DNA from: Flavobacteriales bacterium
GTDB lineage: Bacteria; Bacteroidota; Bacteroidia; Flavobacteriales; BACL11
Reading direction: 5' to 3'
Assembly (NCBI GenBank): GCA_002728175.1
Contig: PBVH01000012.1
Span: 1-18,654 of the forward strand
DNA: 18,654 nucleotides
Shown in pieces: positions 1 through 8,782 of the stretch; the first letter of the stretch is position 1, and every line of letters starts with the position of its first letter. The notes under the pieces were generated by a model, which was given only the letters and a program-made list of their open reading frames with translations, had not been told where the DNA came from and made no database searches. A program made the translations under genes and the position numbers.

Positions 1-2
1 TG

Positions 3-233
3 TTTGATAATTCTAACATTGAAAGAATAGGTTTTATAACTAACGATGATTTGCAATCATTAAATATTAATGAAGGCCGAGTCTTAGTTTACATACCTCA
101 CTCATATAACTTCTCGGGAAACTTATTTGTTGTAGAAAAAAAATATATTACCCCAATTAATGCATCATCTAGCGAGGTGATGAAACTGATTGTTTCAGGT
201 GGGGTAGCTGAATTTGATAAATTTGATAAATAA
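3..233 (+). CDS. DUF502 family membrane protein (3' end only)
   Basis: The reading frame is open from the left window edge to a TAA at 231-233, so this is the C-terminal 76 residues of a longer protein whose start lies outside the window. The tail contains RVLVYIPHSYNFSGNLFVV followed by a stretch ending KLIVSGGV. This matches the C-terminal signature of DUF502 proteins, in which a V-[FY]-[IV]-P segment is followed by SG-x-L and by the KLI-[IV]-SGGV ending. DUF502 proteins are small integral membrane proteins of unknown function; the membrane segments expected upstream are not visible here. The secreted PNGase-like gene starts six bases after the stop, so the two may share a transcript. The family call rests on recognising the motif by eye. 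Confidence 0.7.
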   Translation, partial: FDNSNIERIGFITNDDLQSLNINEGRVLVYIPHSYNFSGNLFVVEKKYITPINASSSEVMKLIVSGGVAEFDKFDK

Positions 234-239
234 TTACAT

Positions 240-2564
240 ATGAAAAAAATATATTTAAAGATAATTTTATGCTTGTTTGTTGCAACTATTTATGCTCAAA
301 ATCCAGGAGATACAATAATTGTACAAACGTTCGATTACAGCATGACGTATGGCAATGCTTGGGATGGTACTGTTAGAGATACTATGGCTTATTTTCCAAA
401 TAATCCTAATTTATCATTTGAAAAAATCATAATGGCATACAGTATGAGATGTAGAAATGGGCAGGTTAATACTTCAGGTGGAAATAGTGTTGCTTGCGGT
501 GAATGGGACTATAGTTGCCACACCTATATACATGACTCATCTAGAGTAGATTCAGTAATGCATAAAATAGTTAGTCACGAAATTAGTAACTTTAGTGGTT
601 CTACTTACAACTACAGTATTAATCCAACTTATACTTTTGTTCAAAATATAAACGGAAGTTATGACACTACGATGATCATTGCTGATACAGTTCATCAATA
701 CAATATTATATCAAATCCCTCTAGCTTAGTTAACGATATAATTGACACAACAACTTTTATTTATTGGCCACCTTTCAATTACACTTATGATTCGATAGGA
801 AATATAATAAATGTAGACACCTTAATATCAGGCACTATAAATATTGGCGAGTTAACATATTACAAAAGATATCCAATGAAGTTTCAAATAATGTCTTTTG
901 TAACACCATATGGTATAAATTTAGATCTTGGTCCTGAAGGGAAAACCTGGTATTTTGATTTAACTGATTACGCTCCAGTATTCCAAGGACCAAAAAGAAT
1001 TACAGTTAGTGGCGGTGGACAATGGCAAGAGGATATGGATATCAAGTTTTTATTTATTGTTGGAACACCTCCAAGAGACGTCGTTGATATGCAACAAATA
1101 TGGAGACCTCAATCAAAAGGCTACAGTTCAATTATGAATAATTCTGCATTTGAACCAAGAAATGTTATCATGAATCCAAATGCTTCATCTTATAAATTAA
1201 AAAGTGTTATAACCGGACATGGCCAAGAAGGCGAATTTATTCCAAGAAACCATTACATAAACATTGATGGTGGAACACAAGACTATATTTGGCAAGTATG
1301 GACACCGTGTGCTGGAAATCCTGTATACCCACAGGGTGGAACTTGGATATATGATAGAGCTGGTTGGTGTCCAGGTCAAGCTTCTGATATAAAAGAAATT
1401 GATATAACAAATTTAGTAAGCCCAGCTCAACTTCATAATATTGATTATGGAGTAGTAACTGCCGGGGGAACATCAAACTATTGGGTTAGCAATCAATTAG
1501 TTAGTTATGGTCCTGCTAACTTTTCATTAGACGCTTCAATAGTTGATATTCTATCTCCAAGTAATGAAATTAAAGATTCGAGGCAAAACCCCACATGTAA
1601 TAACCCAAAAATTGTAATTCAAAATACAGGAAATACAACATTAACTTCTTTAAAAATAGAATATTGGATTAATGATGATTCTACTCCAACTTCGTATAAT
1701 TGGACTGGAAGTCTTGAGTTTTTAGAAAAAGAAATTGTAGAACTGCCAATAAATACTTCTTTCTGGAACGCAATTGATTATAATCAGGGAGAAGTACTTG
1801 GAGAAGTCGTTACCTTTGAAAACATAGCAAGTAACAATAAATTCTACGTTGATATTTCAAATCCAAACAACAATAATGATAGCTATCAATATAATAACTC
1901 GATGTCTAAAGAATTTACTCCTGCACCAAAATACCCTAGAATATTTACTTTTTGGTCCCAAACAAATAACGGCACAATTGGTGGTGTTTCCGAAACTTCA
2001 TGGGAAATAATTGATAGTCAAAGTAATCCTATTTATACTTGGAATAATTTACCGCCCAATACACAATTTAAAGATACTATTAACCTAAGTGATGGATGTT
2101 ACACTTTTAAAGTTACTGATATTGATAACGACGGTTTAGATTTTTGGGGAAATAATGATGGTGGAGGTATGCTGAGATTTAGGAGACTTCAACCCTTCAT
2201 TGACACTTCAGCAACACCTTGGACATACCATAACTGGTTTAAAACTTTTGAGCTTGATTTTGGGTCATTTATTCATCATGAGTTTTTGATTGCATCAAAT
2301 CCTCTTAGTATCTCAGATAACCTAAAGGAAAATATTAATGTCTATCCAAATCCTGCAAATGAAAGTTTTTTTATTGACGGATACGTTGGAAATAATTCAA
2401 CATTATTAATCATTGATCAGATGGGTAAAATTATTTACTCTGAAAAAATCAATTCACATTTTATTAGAAAAAGTATAAATTTTGAAAAATATTCTGCTGG
2501 ACTTTACACTATTAAAATTAAAAGTCCTAAAGTTGAAATTTATAAAAAGATTGTAAAACAATAA
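240..2564 (+). CDS. Secreted PNGase F-like protein with T9SS sorting domain
   Basis: Predicted to be exported by Sec and then across the outer membrane by T9SS. A signal peptide is visible (MKK start, hydrophobic core at residues 4-18, likely cleavage after YAQ20). Residues ~25-400 resemble the two jelly-roll domains of peptide-N4-(N-acetyl-beta-glucosaminyl)asparagine amidase F, which removes N-glycans from glycoproteins. The support is CGEWDYSC (86-93), an FIVGTPPRD segment, ITGHGQEGEF (324-333) and DRAGWCPG (372-379). By eye, D90 and E332 occupy the places of PNGase F catalytic Asp60 and Glu206, while the Glu118 position appears to be Ser257. Residues ~428-540 look like a beta-sandwich (CARDB/Ig-like) domain. 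A DIDNDG calcium-loop-like motif lies at 627-632. The C-terminal ~75 residues, starting with VYPNP (~701-705), form a type A T9SS sorting domain. Enzymatic activity is uncertain. The TAA stop shares one base with the ispG start. Confidence 0.85.
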   Translation: MKKIYLKIILCLFVATIYAQNPGDTIIVQTFDYSMTYGNAWDGTVRDTMAYFPNNPNLSFEKIIMAYSMRCRNGQVNTSGGNSVACGEWDYSCHTYIHDSSRVDSVMHKIVSHEISNFSGSTYNYSINPTYTFVQNINGSYDTTMIIADTVHQYNIISNPSSLVNDIIDTTTFIYWPPFNYTYDSIGNIINVDTLISGTINIGELTYYKRYPMKFQIMSFVTPYGINLDLGPEGKTWYFDLTDYAPVFQGPKRITVSGGGQWQEDMDIKFLFIVGTPPRDVVDMQQIWRPQSKGYSSIMNNSAFEPRNVIMNPNASSYKLKSVITGHGQEGEFIPRNHYINIDGGTQDYIWQVWTPCAGNPVYPQGGTWIYDRAGWCPGQASDIKEIDITNLVSPAQLHNIDYGVVTAGGTSNYWVSNQLVSYGPANFSLDASIVDILSPSNEIKDSRQNPTCNNPKIVIQNTGNTTLTSLKIEYWINDDSTPTSYNWTGSLEFLEKEIVELPINTSFWNAIDYNQGEVLGEVVTFENIASNNKFYVDISNPNNNNDSYQYNNSMSKEFTPAPKYPRIFTFWSQTNNGTIGGVSETSWEIIDSQSNPIYTWNNLPPNTQFKDTINLSDGCYTFKVTDIDNDGLDFWGNNDGGGMLRFRRLQPFIDTSATPWTYHNWFKTFELDFGSFIHHEFLIASNPLSISDNLKENINVYPNPANESFFIDGYVGNNSTLLIIDQMGKIIYSEKINSHFIRKSINFEKYSAGLYTIKIKSPKVEIYKKIVKQ

Positions 2565-4483
2565 TGAAATATTGTAATTCCTTAACTTCATTTTCTCGAT
2601 TTAAAACTCGAGAAGTTATTGTTGGTAAGCTTGCTTTTGGAGGAATTAATCCTATCAGGATACAGTCAATGACTACTACTGATACAATGGATACTATTGC
2701 AACTGTTGAGGAATCAATCAGAATGATTAAAGCTGGTTGTGAATTAGTTAGAATAACAGCCCCAAGTAAGAAAGAAGCTGAAAATTTAAAAAACATCAAA
2801 GCTGAGTTAAGAAAAAGAGGTTACAATACTCCTATTGTAGCAGATATTCATTTTACACCTAATGCCGCTGAGATTGCCGCAAAATTAGTAGAAAAAGTCA
2901 GAATTAATCCAGGCAATTATGCTGACAAAAAAAAATTCGAAGAAATAGAATATACAGATAAATCCTATGAAGATGAACTTACAAGAATCCAAGAAAAATT
3001 TCTTCCTTTAGTACAGATTTGCAAAAAAAATAACACTGCCATGAGGATTGGCACCAATCATGGTTCATTATCTGATAGAATTCTAAGTAGGTATGGCGAT
3101 ACTCCAAAAGGAATGGTAGAGTCTGCTATGGAATTTTTAAGAATTTGTCAAGAGCAAGACTTTCATAACATAATATTATCGATGAAAGCATCAAATACTA
3201 GAGTTATGGTACAAGCATATCGAATGTTAGTATATGAAATGATCAAAGAAAATATGAACTATCCAATACATTTAGGAGTTACAGAGGCTGGCGAAGCTGA
3301 AGATGGTAGAATAAAATCAGCTGTAGGAATTGGTTCACTACTTGCTGATGGAATTGGTGACACTATAAGAGTTTCTCTTACAGAACCTCCTGAAGAAGAA
3401 ATTCCTGTAGCTGAAAAACTTCTTGCTAATTTTGATGATATTGAAAATCATTCTCATATTAAGGAAATAAAAAAATCTCCTATTAATCCTTTCGAATATA
3501 AGCGCAGAAAAACAAAAACGATATTGAATATTGGAGGAAGCAATGTCCCTATTATTAAAGCAGATTTCTCATTAAAACAAAAAATTACTCCTGCATCTTT
3601 GTTTTCTTTGGGTTATAGCTACTCAGTCCCTCTAGACAAATGGCATATTTCTGATATGGCAGCTGATTATTTATATGTTGGTGATCACGAACTTGATTTT
3701 GAAGTTCCTGGCACATTAGGGGTTATATATAATTATAACAGTTGGAAAAAACATAAAAAGGGGTATCCGTGTATGGATGCTAAAGAATATACAAACTCAA
3801 AAGAAAAATCTAGTGTTCTTAATTTTATCTATGTCTGTTTAACTGAACTTACTGAAAAAATAAAAAATAAACTGAAATCAGACGATACAGCTGTTATAGT
3901 AATTGATACTTTTAATAAGAATGGAATGGCTGAACAAAGAAAATTATTTATTGATTTAATGAATGAAAAAATTGACTGCCCTGTTGTTATTCGCAGAAGA
4001 TACAAAAACTTACCTTATGAAGATTTACAACTATACTCATCATCTGATATAGGAGCTTTATTAATTGATGGCTTAGGGGATGGGATATTTATTTGTTCAG
4101 AAAATTGTACATCAGACCAAAATATTAATTTACTTTCTTTTGGTATATTACAAGCAACTCGAACACGTATTTCTAAAACTGAATATATTTCGTGTCCATC
4201 ATGTGGTAGAACACTTTTTGATTTACAAGAAACTACCGCCAAAATTAGAAAAGTTACTGATCATTTGAAAGGTGTTAAAATTGGAATTATGGGGTGTATT
4301 GTAAATGGTCCTGGAGAAATGGCAGATGCTGATTATGGTTATGTTGGGACAAGGCCTGGAAAAATTACATTGTATAAAGAAAAAGAAATTGTTGAGAAAA
4401 ATATTGATGAAGATTTGGCAGTCGAGGCATTAATTAACTTAATTAAGAGGCATGGAGATTGGGTTGAGAAGAAAATAAAATGA
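2564..4483 (+). CDS. ispG: 4-hydroxy-3-methylbut-2-enyl diphosphate synthase, long form
   Basis: IspG (GcpE) converts 2-C-methyl-D-erythritol 2,4-cyclodiphosphate to HMBPP, the penultimate step of the MEP isoprenoid pathway, using a [4Fe-4S] cluster. The N-terminal TIM barrel (~1-290) shows IRIQSMTTTDT near the start and GVTEAGEAEDGRIKSAVGIG at ~238-257. The C-terminal domain carries the cluster cysteines in CPSCGRT (C544, C547) and MGCIVNGPGE (C578). At 639 residues it is much longer than the ~370-residue E. coli enzyme, because a domain of ~230 residues (~300-525) sits between barrel and Fe-S domain. This three-domain form is known from plants, Chlamydia and Bacteroidota. The ATG overlaps the upstream stop by one base, and the TGA overlaps the next ATG (ATGA at 4480-4483), suggesting translational coupling to the ABC exporter genes. 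Confidence 0.97.
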   Translation: MKYCNSLTSFSRFKTREVIVGKLAFGGINPIRIQSMTTTDTMDTIATVEESIRMIKAGCELVRITAPSKKEAENLKNIKAELRKRGYNTPIVADIHFTPNAAEIAAKLVEKVRINPGNYADKKKFEEIEYTDKSYEDELTRIQEKFLPLVQICKKNNTAMRIGTNHGSLSDRILSRYGDTPKGMVESAMEFLRICQEQDFHNIILSMKASNTRVMVQAYRMLVYEMIKENMNYPIHLGVTEAGEAEDGRIKSAVGIGSLLADGIGDTIRVSLTEPPEEEIPVAEKLLANFDDIENHSHIKEIKKSPINPFEYKRRKTKTILNIGGSNVPIIKADFSLKQKITPASLFSLGYSYSVPLDKWHISDMAADYLYVGDHELDFEVPGTLGVIYNYNSWKKHKKGYPCMDAKEYTNSKEKSSVLNFIYVCLTELTEKIKNKLKSDDTAVIVIDTFNKNGMAEQRKLFIDLMNEKIDCPVVIRRRYKNLPYEDLQLYSSSDIGALLIDGLGDGIFICSENCTSDQNINLLSFGILQATRTRISKTEYISCPSCGRTLFDLQETTAKIRKVTDHLKGVKIGIMGCIVNGPGEMADADYGYVGTRPGKITLYKEKEIVEKNIDEDLAVEALINLIKRHGDWVEKKIK

Positions 4484-5157
4484 TTAAAATTGAAAATTTA
4501 CATAAATCTTATCCAATCGGAGACAACACTTTACATGTACTAAAAGGAATAGATTTAAATATCAAGGAAGGAGAGTTAGTGGCAATTATGGGTTCTTCAG
4601 GCTCTGGAAAATCAACACTATTGAATATTATTGGTATGCTAGATAATTATGATGAAGGATCATATATTTTAGATGATATTTTAATCAAAAACTTAAATGA
4701 AACTAAAGCTGCTCAATATCGCAATAAATTTTTAGGTTTTATTTTTCAATCATTCAATTTAATTAACTACAAGACAGCTATAGAAAATATTGCCCTACCA
4801 CTTTTTTATCAAGGTGTTTCTAGAAATGAAAGAAATAAAATTGCATTAGAGTACCTAAAAAATGTTGGTTTGGAAAACTGGGCTAATCATCTTCCAAATG
4901 AATTATCTGGAGGACAAAAGCAAAGAATTGCAATTGCAAGGGCATTAGCCGCTAAACCTAAAGTCCTTTTAGCAGATGAGCCAACCGGAGCGTTAGATTC
5001 AAAAACATCCGAAGAAGTAATGCAATTGATTAAAAAAATTAATACTGAAGGGAAAACAATTCTTGTTGTTACTCATGAACAAGACATAGCAAATATGTGC
5101 AATAGAATTATTACATTAAAAGATGGTGTGATAACTAGAGACAAAAAAAATAGCTAG
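4480..5157 (+). CDS. ABC exporter ATPase, MacB/LolD type
   Basis: Cytoplasmic nucleotide-binding subunit of a type VII (MacB/LolD-like) ABC system. All the expected motifs are intact: Walker A GSSGSGKST (38-46), Q-loop glutamine Q90 in FIFQSF, signature LSGGQKQR (142-149), Walker B VLLADEP with the catalytic glutamate (162-168), and switch histidine H199 in VVTHE. The length of 225 residues is that of a stand-alone ATPase rather than a full MacB fusion. The gene overlaps ispG by four bases and is followed after one base by the first of two FtsX-type permeases, so ATPase, permeases, adaptor and outer-membrane channel form one module. Proteins of this class transfer mechanical force to periplasmic domains for drug, peptide or lipoprotein export. 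The substrate cannot be read from the sequence. Confidence 0.95.
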   Translation: MIKIENLHKSYPIGDNTLHVLKGIDLNIKEGELVAIMGSSGSGKSTLLNIIGMLDNYDEGSYILDDILIKNLNETKAAQYRNKFLGFIFQSFNLINYKTAIENIALPLFYQGVSRNERNKIALEYLKNVGLENWANHLPNELSGGQKQRIAIARALAAKPKVLLADEPTGALDSKTSEEVMQLIKKINTEGKTILVVTHEQDIANMCNRIITLKDGVITRDKKNS

Positions 5158-5158
5158 T

Positions 5159-6388
5159 ATGTTTAATCAGGATATTTGGCAAGAAATTTTTGATACTATT
5201 AAAAAAAATAAACTGCGAACTTTTCTTTCAGGTTTTACGGTAGCTATTGGAATTTTAATTTTTATTATACTATTCGGTTTAGGAAATGGACTTGAAGATA
5301 GCTTTTCTAAATTTTTTACTGATGATCAAGTTAATACAATTAGAGTATACCCAAGTAAAACATCTATTCCATATCGTGGCTTTGAATCAAATAGACAAAT
5401 TATATTTAAAAACTCTGATTTAGAAGATCTTAAACTTGAATTTAAAGATCAAGTTGAAGATGTGGTTGTTAGGAATTCGTATTATTCACTTGTAACATAT
5501 CAAAATAAATATAATAATTATCAAATAAGAGCAGTATCTCCTGGTCATAAAGCAGCAGAAAAAACAATTATTATGCGAGGGAGATATCTAAATGAAGGAG
5601 ATATTTTAAATAAAAAAAAACATGTAGTTATAGGTCGATTAGTTGAACAAGATTTATTTGACGGAAAAAATTCAGTGGGTAAATATATTACTGAAAGTGG
5701 TAGAAGCTGGAGAATAGTAGGAGTTTTTCAAGATGAAGGTGGTGACAGAGAAGAAAGAAATTTATATGTGCCATACACTACTAGACAACAAATTACAAAT
5801 TCTGATGAGATTGATCAAATGATTGTTGTATATGATAAAAATATGAGCTATAGAGCTTCTTTATTATTAGAAAATGAAATTGAAAAATATTTAAAGAATA
5901 AAAAAGTAATTTCTCCTAATGATAATAGAGGTGTTTACTTAAGTAATACAGGAGAAGAACAAGAAAATTCTAGAAAATTTGCTAAGGTTCTAAATATTAT
6001 AATCTCATTTATTGGCATTGGAACTTTGATAGCTGGAGTAATAGGCATAAGCAATATAATGGTATTTGTTGTAAAAGAAAGAACCAAAGAAATTGGCATA
6101 AGAAAAGCAATTGGCGCTACGCCCAAGAGCATTATACTAATGATTCTTCAGGAATCTATTTTTATTACTATTGTATCAGGTTACATTGGACTTATTTTAG
6201 CAATTTTTATACTTAATAGTATTGGAGACAGTTTGATGGTAAAATATTTTATTTCAAGTCCTTATATTGAAACTCATCACGCTATTTGGGCAACTGTAAT
6301 TTTAATATTCTTCGGTGCTTTAGCAGGATATCTACCAGCAAGAAGAGCGGCAAAGATTAAGCCTATCATAGCATTACAACAAGAGTAA
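5159..6388 (+). CDS. FtsX/MacB-type ABC permease, first paralogue
   Basis: Inner-membrane subunit with the MacB/FtsX layout: TM1 at ~20-42, a large periplasmic domain (~45-270), then three helices at ~277-305, ~327-352 and ~374-397. The cytoplasmic loop after TM2 carries KERTKEIGIRKAIGATP, the coupling-helix region typical of MacB-type permeases. The N-terminus, DIWQEIFDTIKKNKLRT, is a short amphipathic segment before TM1 seen in this family. The protein ends PARRAAKIKPIIALQQE, the usual family ending. The gene starts one base after the ATPase stop, and three bases separate its stop from the second permease, to which it is clearly related. The two probably pair as a heterodimer around the ATPase dimer; that is inference from gene context. 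Confidence 0.93.
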   Translation: MFNQDIWQEIFDTIKKNKLRTFLSGFTVAIGILIFIILFGLGNGLEDSFSKFFTDDQVNTIRVYPSKTSIPYRGFESNRQIIFKNSDLEDLKLEFKDQVEDVVVRNSYYSLVTYQNKYNNYQIRAVSPGHKAAEKTIIMRGRYLNEGDILNKKKHVVIGRLVEQDLFDGKNSVGKYITESGRSWRIVGVFQDEGGDREERNLYVPYTTRQQITNSDEIDQMIVVYDKNMSYRASLLLENEIEKYLKNKKVISPNDNRGVYLSNTGEEQENSRKFAKVLNIIISFIGIGTLIAGVIGISNIMVFVVKERTKEIGIRKAIGATPKSIILMILQESIFITIVSGYIGLILAIFILNSIGDSLMVKYFISSPYIETHHAIWATVILIFFGALAGYLPARRAAKIKPIIALQQE

Positions 6389-6391
6389 ATT

Positions 6392-7660
6392 ATGACAATA
6401 TTTGACAAAGACACTTGGCAAGAAATATTTGGTTCGATTGGACAAAACAAATTACGTACACTTATAACTATAATTGGTGTTTTATGGGGTATATTTTTAT
6501 ATATTTTGCTCTCTGGAATTGCAAAAGGAGTTGATAATGGTTTTGAACAAAGATTTGAAAGAATTTCATCAAATAGTTTGTTTGTTTGGACTCAAAACAC
6601 TAGTATCCCGTATTTAGGATTTAAAATTGACAGAAAATGGAACATTAAATTAAATGATGTTGAAACACTAAAAATGGAAATTCCAGAAATTAAATATATT
6701 GCTCCAAGAATCCAAAAAGGAAATTGGGGTTCACAAGGTGCGAGCGTAACAAATGGTCAAAGGAACGGAACATATAATATTTACGGAGATTATCCAATTT
6801 TAAAAGTTGTTTCCCAAAAAGATATTTATGATGGTGGAAGATTTATCAATCATTTAGATATTAAAGAAGAAAGAAAAGTATGTGTGATTGGTGAGCGAAC
6901 TAAAAAAGAACTATTTTCAGATGATATTAATCCTATTGGAAAGTATATAAATATTAATAATATTTATTTTAAAGTAATTGGTATACATAAATTTGTTGAC
7001 GAAGGAGGGGGTAGCTTTGCAGATGATGGAGATATTCATGTTCCTTTCTCAACATTCAAGAGATTATATAATACTGGTGATATAGTTGGCTTTTTACTAA
7101 TTGCAGGATTTGATGATGTAGATATTTTAAAGGTTGAAAGACAAGTTAAAAATTTATTAAAAAAGATTCATAATGTTCACCCAGATGACGAAAGAGCTAT
7201 TGGTGCATTTAACTTAGGGGCATTATTTACAAGAATTAAAAATTTTGCGAATGGTATGTCGTTTATTTCACTGGTGATTGGAGTGGCAACAATAATTGCA
7301 GGTGTTATAGGTATTGGAAATATATTATTAATCTCTGTTAAAGAAAGAACCAAAGAAATTGGAATTAGAAGAGCTATTGGTGCTAGTCCAAATCACATAA
7401 GAAAACAGATAATACTAGAATCTGTTTTCTTAACAGTTGTAGCTGGTATTATTGGTATTATTCTAGGAGCATTTGTTTTATATGTTATTAATATTGCAAC
7501 ACAAAATCTAGAAGATATTCCATTTACAAATGCCACTGTTCCTTTAAATTATATATTTGCAGCACTTTTAATGATGATTGGGCTAGGAACATTGATAGGT
7601 TTTGTTCCAGCAGAAAAAGCAATAAGTATAAGGCCAATTGATGCGCTAAGAGATGAATAA
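6392..7660 (+). CDS. FtsX/MacB-type ABC permease, second paralogue
   Basis: The second MacB/FtsX-family permease has the same topology as its upstream neighbour: TM1 ~24-46, a periplasmic domain ~50-285, and TM2-4 at ~288-315, ~337-365 and ~388-410. It shares the N-terminal DTWQEIFGSIGQNKLRT segment and the loop KERTKEIGIRRAIGASP (from ~317). Its periplasmic domain differs considerably from that of the first permease (for example a glycine-rich DEGGGSF stretch), so the two copies have probably specialised. It ends EKAISIRPIDALRDE. The ATG lies four bases after the preceding stop. Such permease pairs next to a HlyD-type adaptor and a TolC-type channel are a recurrent arrangement in Bacteroidota. 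The substrate is unknown. Confidence 0.93.
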   Translation: MTIFDKDTWQEIFGSIGQNKLRTLITIIGVLWGIFLYILLSGIAKGVDNGFEQRFERISSNSLFVWTQNTSIPYLGFKIDRKWNIKLNDVETLKMEIPEIKYIAPRIQKGNWGSQGASVTNGQRNGTYNIYGDYPILKVVSQKDIYDGGRFINHLDIKEERKVCVIGERTKKELFSDDINPIGKYININNIYFKVIGIHKFVDEGGGSFADDGDIHVPFSTFKRLYNTGDIVGFLLIAGFDDVDILKVERQVKNLLKKIHNVHPDDERAIGAFNLGALFTRIKNFANGMSFISLVIGVATIIAGVIGIGNILLISVKERTKEIGIRRAIGASPNHIRKQIILESVFLTVVAGIIGIILGAFVLYVINIATQNLEDIPFTNATVPLNYIFAALLMMIGLGTLIGFVPAEKAISIRPIDALRDE

Positions 7661-7672
7661 AAAAATGAAAAA

Positions 7673-8782
7673 ATGAAGTATTTTAAAAAAATTATTGTAT
7701 TATTTTTAATACTAGGAATAATATTTGCAACCTTATTTTTTATTAAATCAAATAAAAAAGACATCACTGAATATAAAACTGTCAAGTTACAAAAAGAAAC
7801 TATTGAAACTAAAATAGTAGCAACTGGTAAGGTAGTTCCTAAAGATGAAGTAGAAATTAAACCTCAAATACCTGGGATTATAGATAAAATTTTAATCAAC
7901 GAAGGGGATGAAGTTAAAGCGGGTGATTTATTAGCAATTATTAAAGTAGTGCCAGATGAGCAAGCATTAAATAATGCTGAGGGGCGTCTTAAGAATGCTG
8001 AGATTGTATTTAATAATGCTGAAATAGAATATTACAGAAATAAAAAATTATTTAACCAAAGTATAATTTCAGAACAAGCATTTAATAATATTGAATTACA
8101 ATATAATCAAGCTCAACAAAATTTAACTAATGCAGAAAGTGATTTGCAAATAATTAAATTAGGGTCTACTGAAGGATCTAGTATTGCCAACACCAATGTT
8201 AGAGCAACAGTCTCAGGGACAATTTTAGAAATACCTGTAAAAAAAGGTGACCAAGTAATTCAAGCTAACACTTTCAATCAAGGAACTACTATTGCAACTA
8301 TTGCAAACTTAAATGTTATGATTTTTGAGGGAAAAGTTGATGAAGGTGAAGTAAGTAAGCTAGAAAAAAATATGGACTTAATTATAACACTTGCCGCAAT
8401 CGAGCAAAAGTTTTATCCAGCTAAATTAGTATTTATTGCACCAAAAGGTGTTGATGAAGCTGGTGCTGTTCAATTTAAAATTGAAGGAGAGGTTTTTCTT
8501 GACGATGAATATATTGTTAGAGCTGGATATAGTGCTAATGCAACTATTATTACAAACAGCAAAACCAATGTAAATGCTTTGCCTGAAGCTGTAATACAAT
8601 ACGATTTAAAAACTAAGGAGCCATATGTTGAAATTGAAACTAGTAAACAAAACTTTATTAGAAAAAATATTGAAATTGGAATATCTGATGGAATAAATAT
8701 TGAAATTATTTCTGGAGTTGAAAGTGAAGATAAAATCAAAGTATGGGATATTACAAAACCTAATAAAATTTCTAAATGGTAG
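7673..8782 (+). CDS. Periplasmic adaptor (membrane fusion protein), HlyD/MacA type
   Basis: Links the inner-membrane ABC permeases to the outer-membrane channel. An N-terminal membrane anchor covers ~6-24. The two halves of a lipoyl-like domain lie at ~60-91 (IKPQIPGIIDKILINEGDEV) and ~174-212 (ATVSGTILEIPVKKGDQV). Between them, ~96-163, is an Asn/Gln/Glu-rich alpha-helical coiled-coil hairpin that would touch TolC. A beta-barrel (~214-295) and membrane-proximal domain (~298-369) follow. The chosen ATG at 7673 is preceded by another ATG at 7665 in the same phase as a three-codon frame (MKK-stop) whose TGA overlaps the real start. The 3' end overlaps the TolC gene by seven bases. MacA is the closest named relative by context, but I do not assign that symbol because the ATPase and permeases are separate. 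Confidence 0.93.
   Translation: MKYFKKIIVLFLILGIIFATLFFIKSNKKDITEYKTVKLQKETIETKIVATGKVVPKDEVEIKPQIPGIIDKILINEGDEVKAGDLLAIIKVVPDEQALNNAEGRLKNAEIVFNNAEIEYYRNKKLFNQSIISEQAFNNIELQYNQAQQNLTNAESDLQIIKLGSTEGSSIANTNVRATVSGTILEIPVKKGDQVIQANTFNQGTTIATIANLNVMIFEGKVDEGEVSKLEKNMDLIITLAAIEQKFYPAKLVFIAPKGVDEAGAVQFKIEGEVFLDDEYIVRAGYSANATIITNSKTNVNALPEAVIQYDLKTKEPYVEIETSKQNFIRKNIEIGISDGINIEIISGVESEDKIKVWDITKPNKISKW

Noticed and set aside
4080..4268. Short + and - strand open frames inside the 3' part of ispG
   Set aside because: They overlap the conserved Fe-S domain of ispG and show no recognisable protein features.
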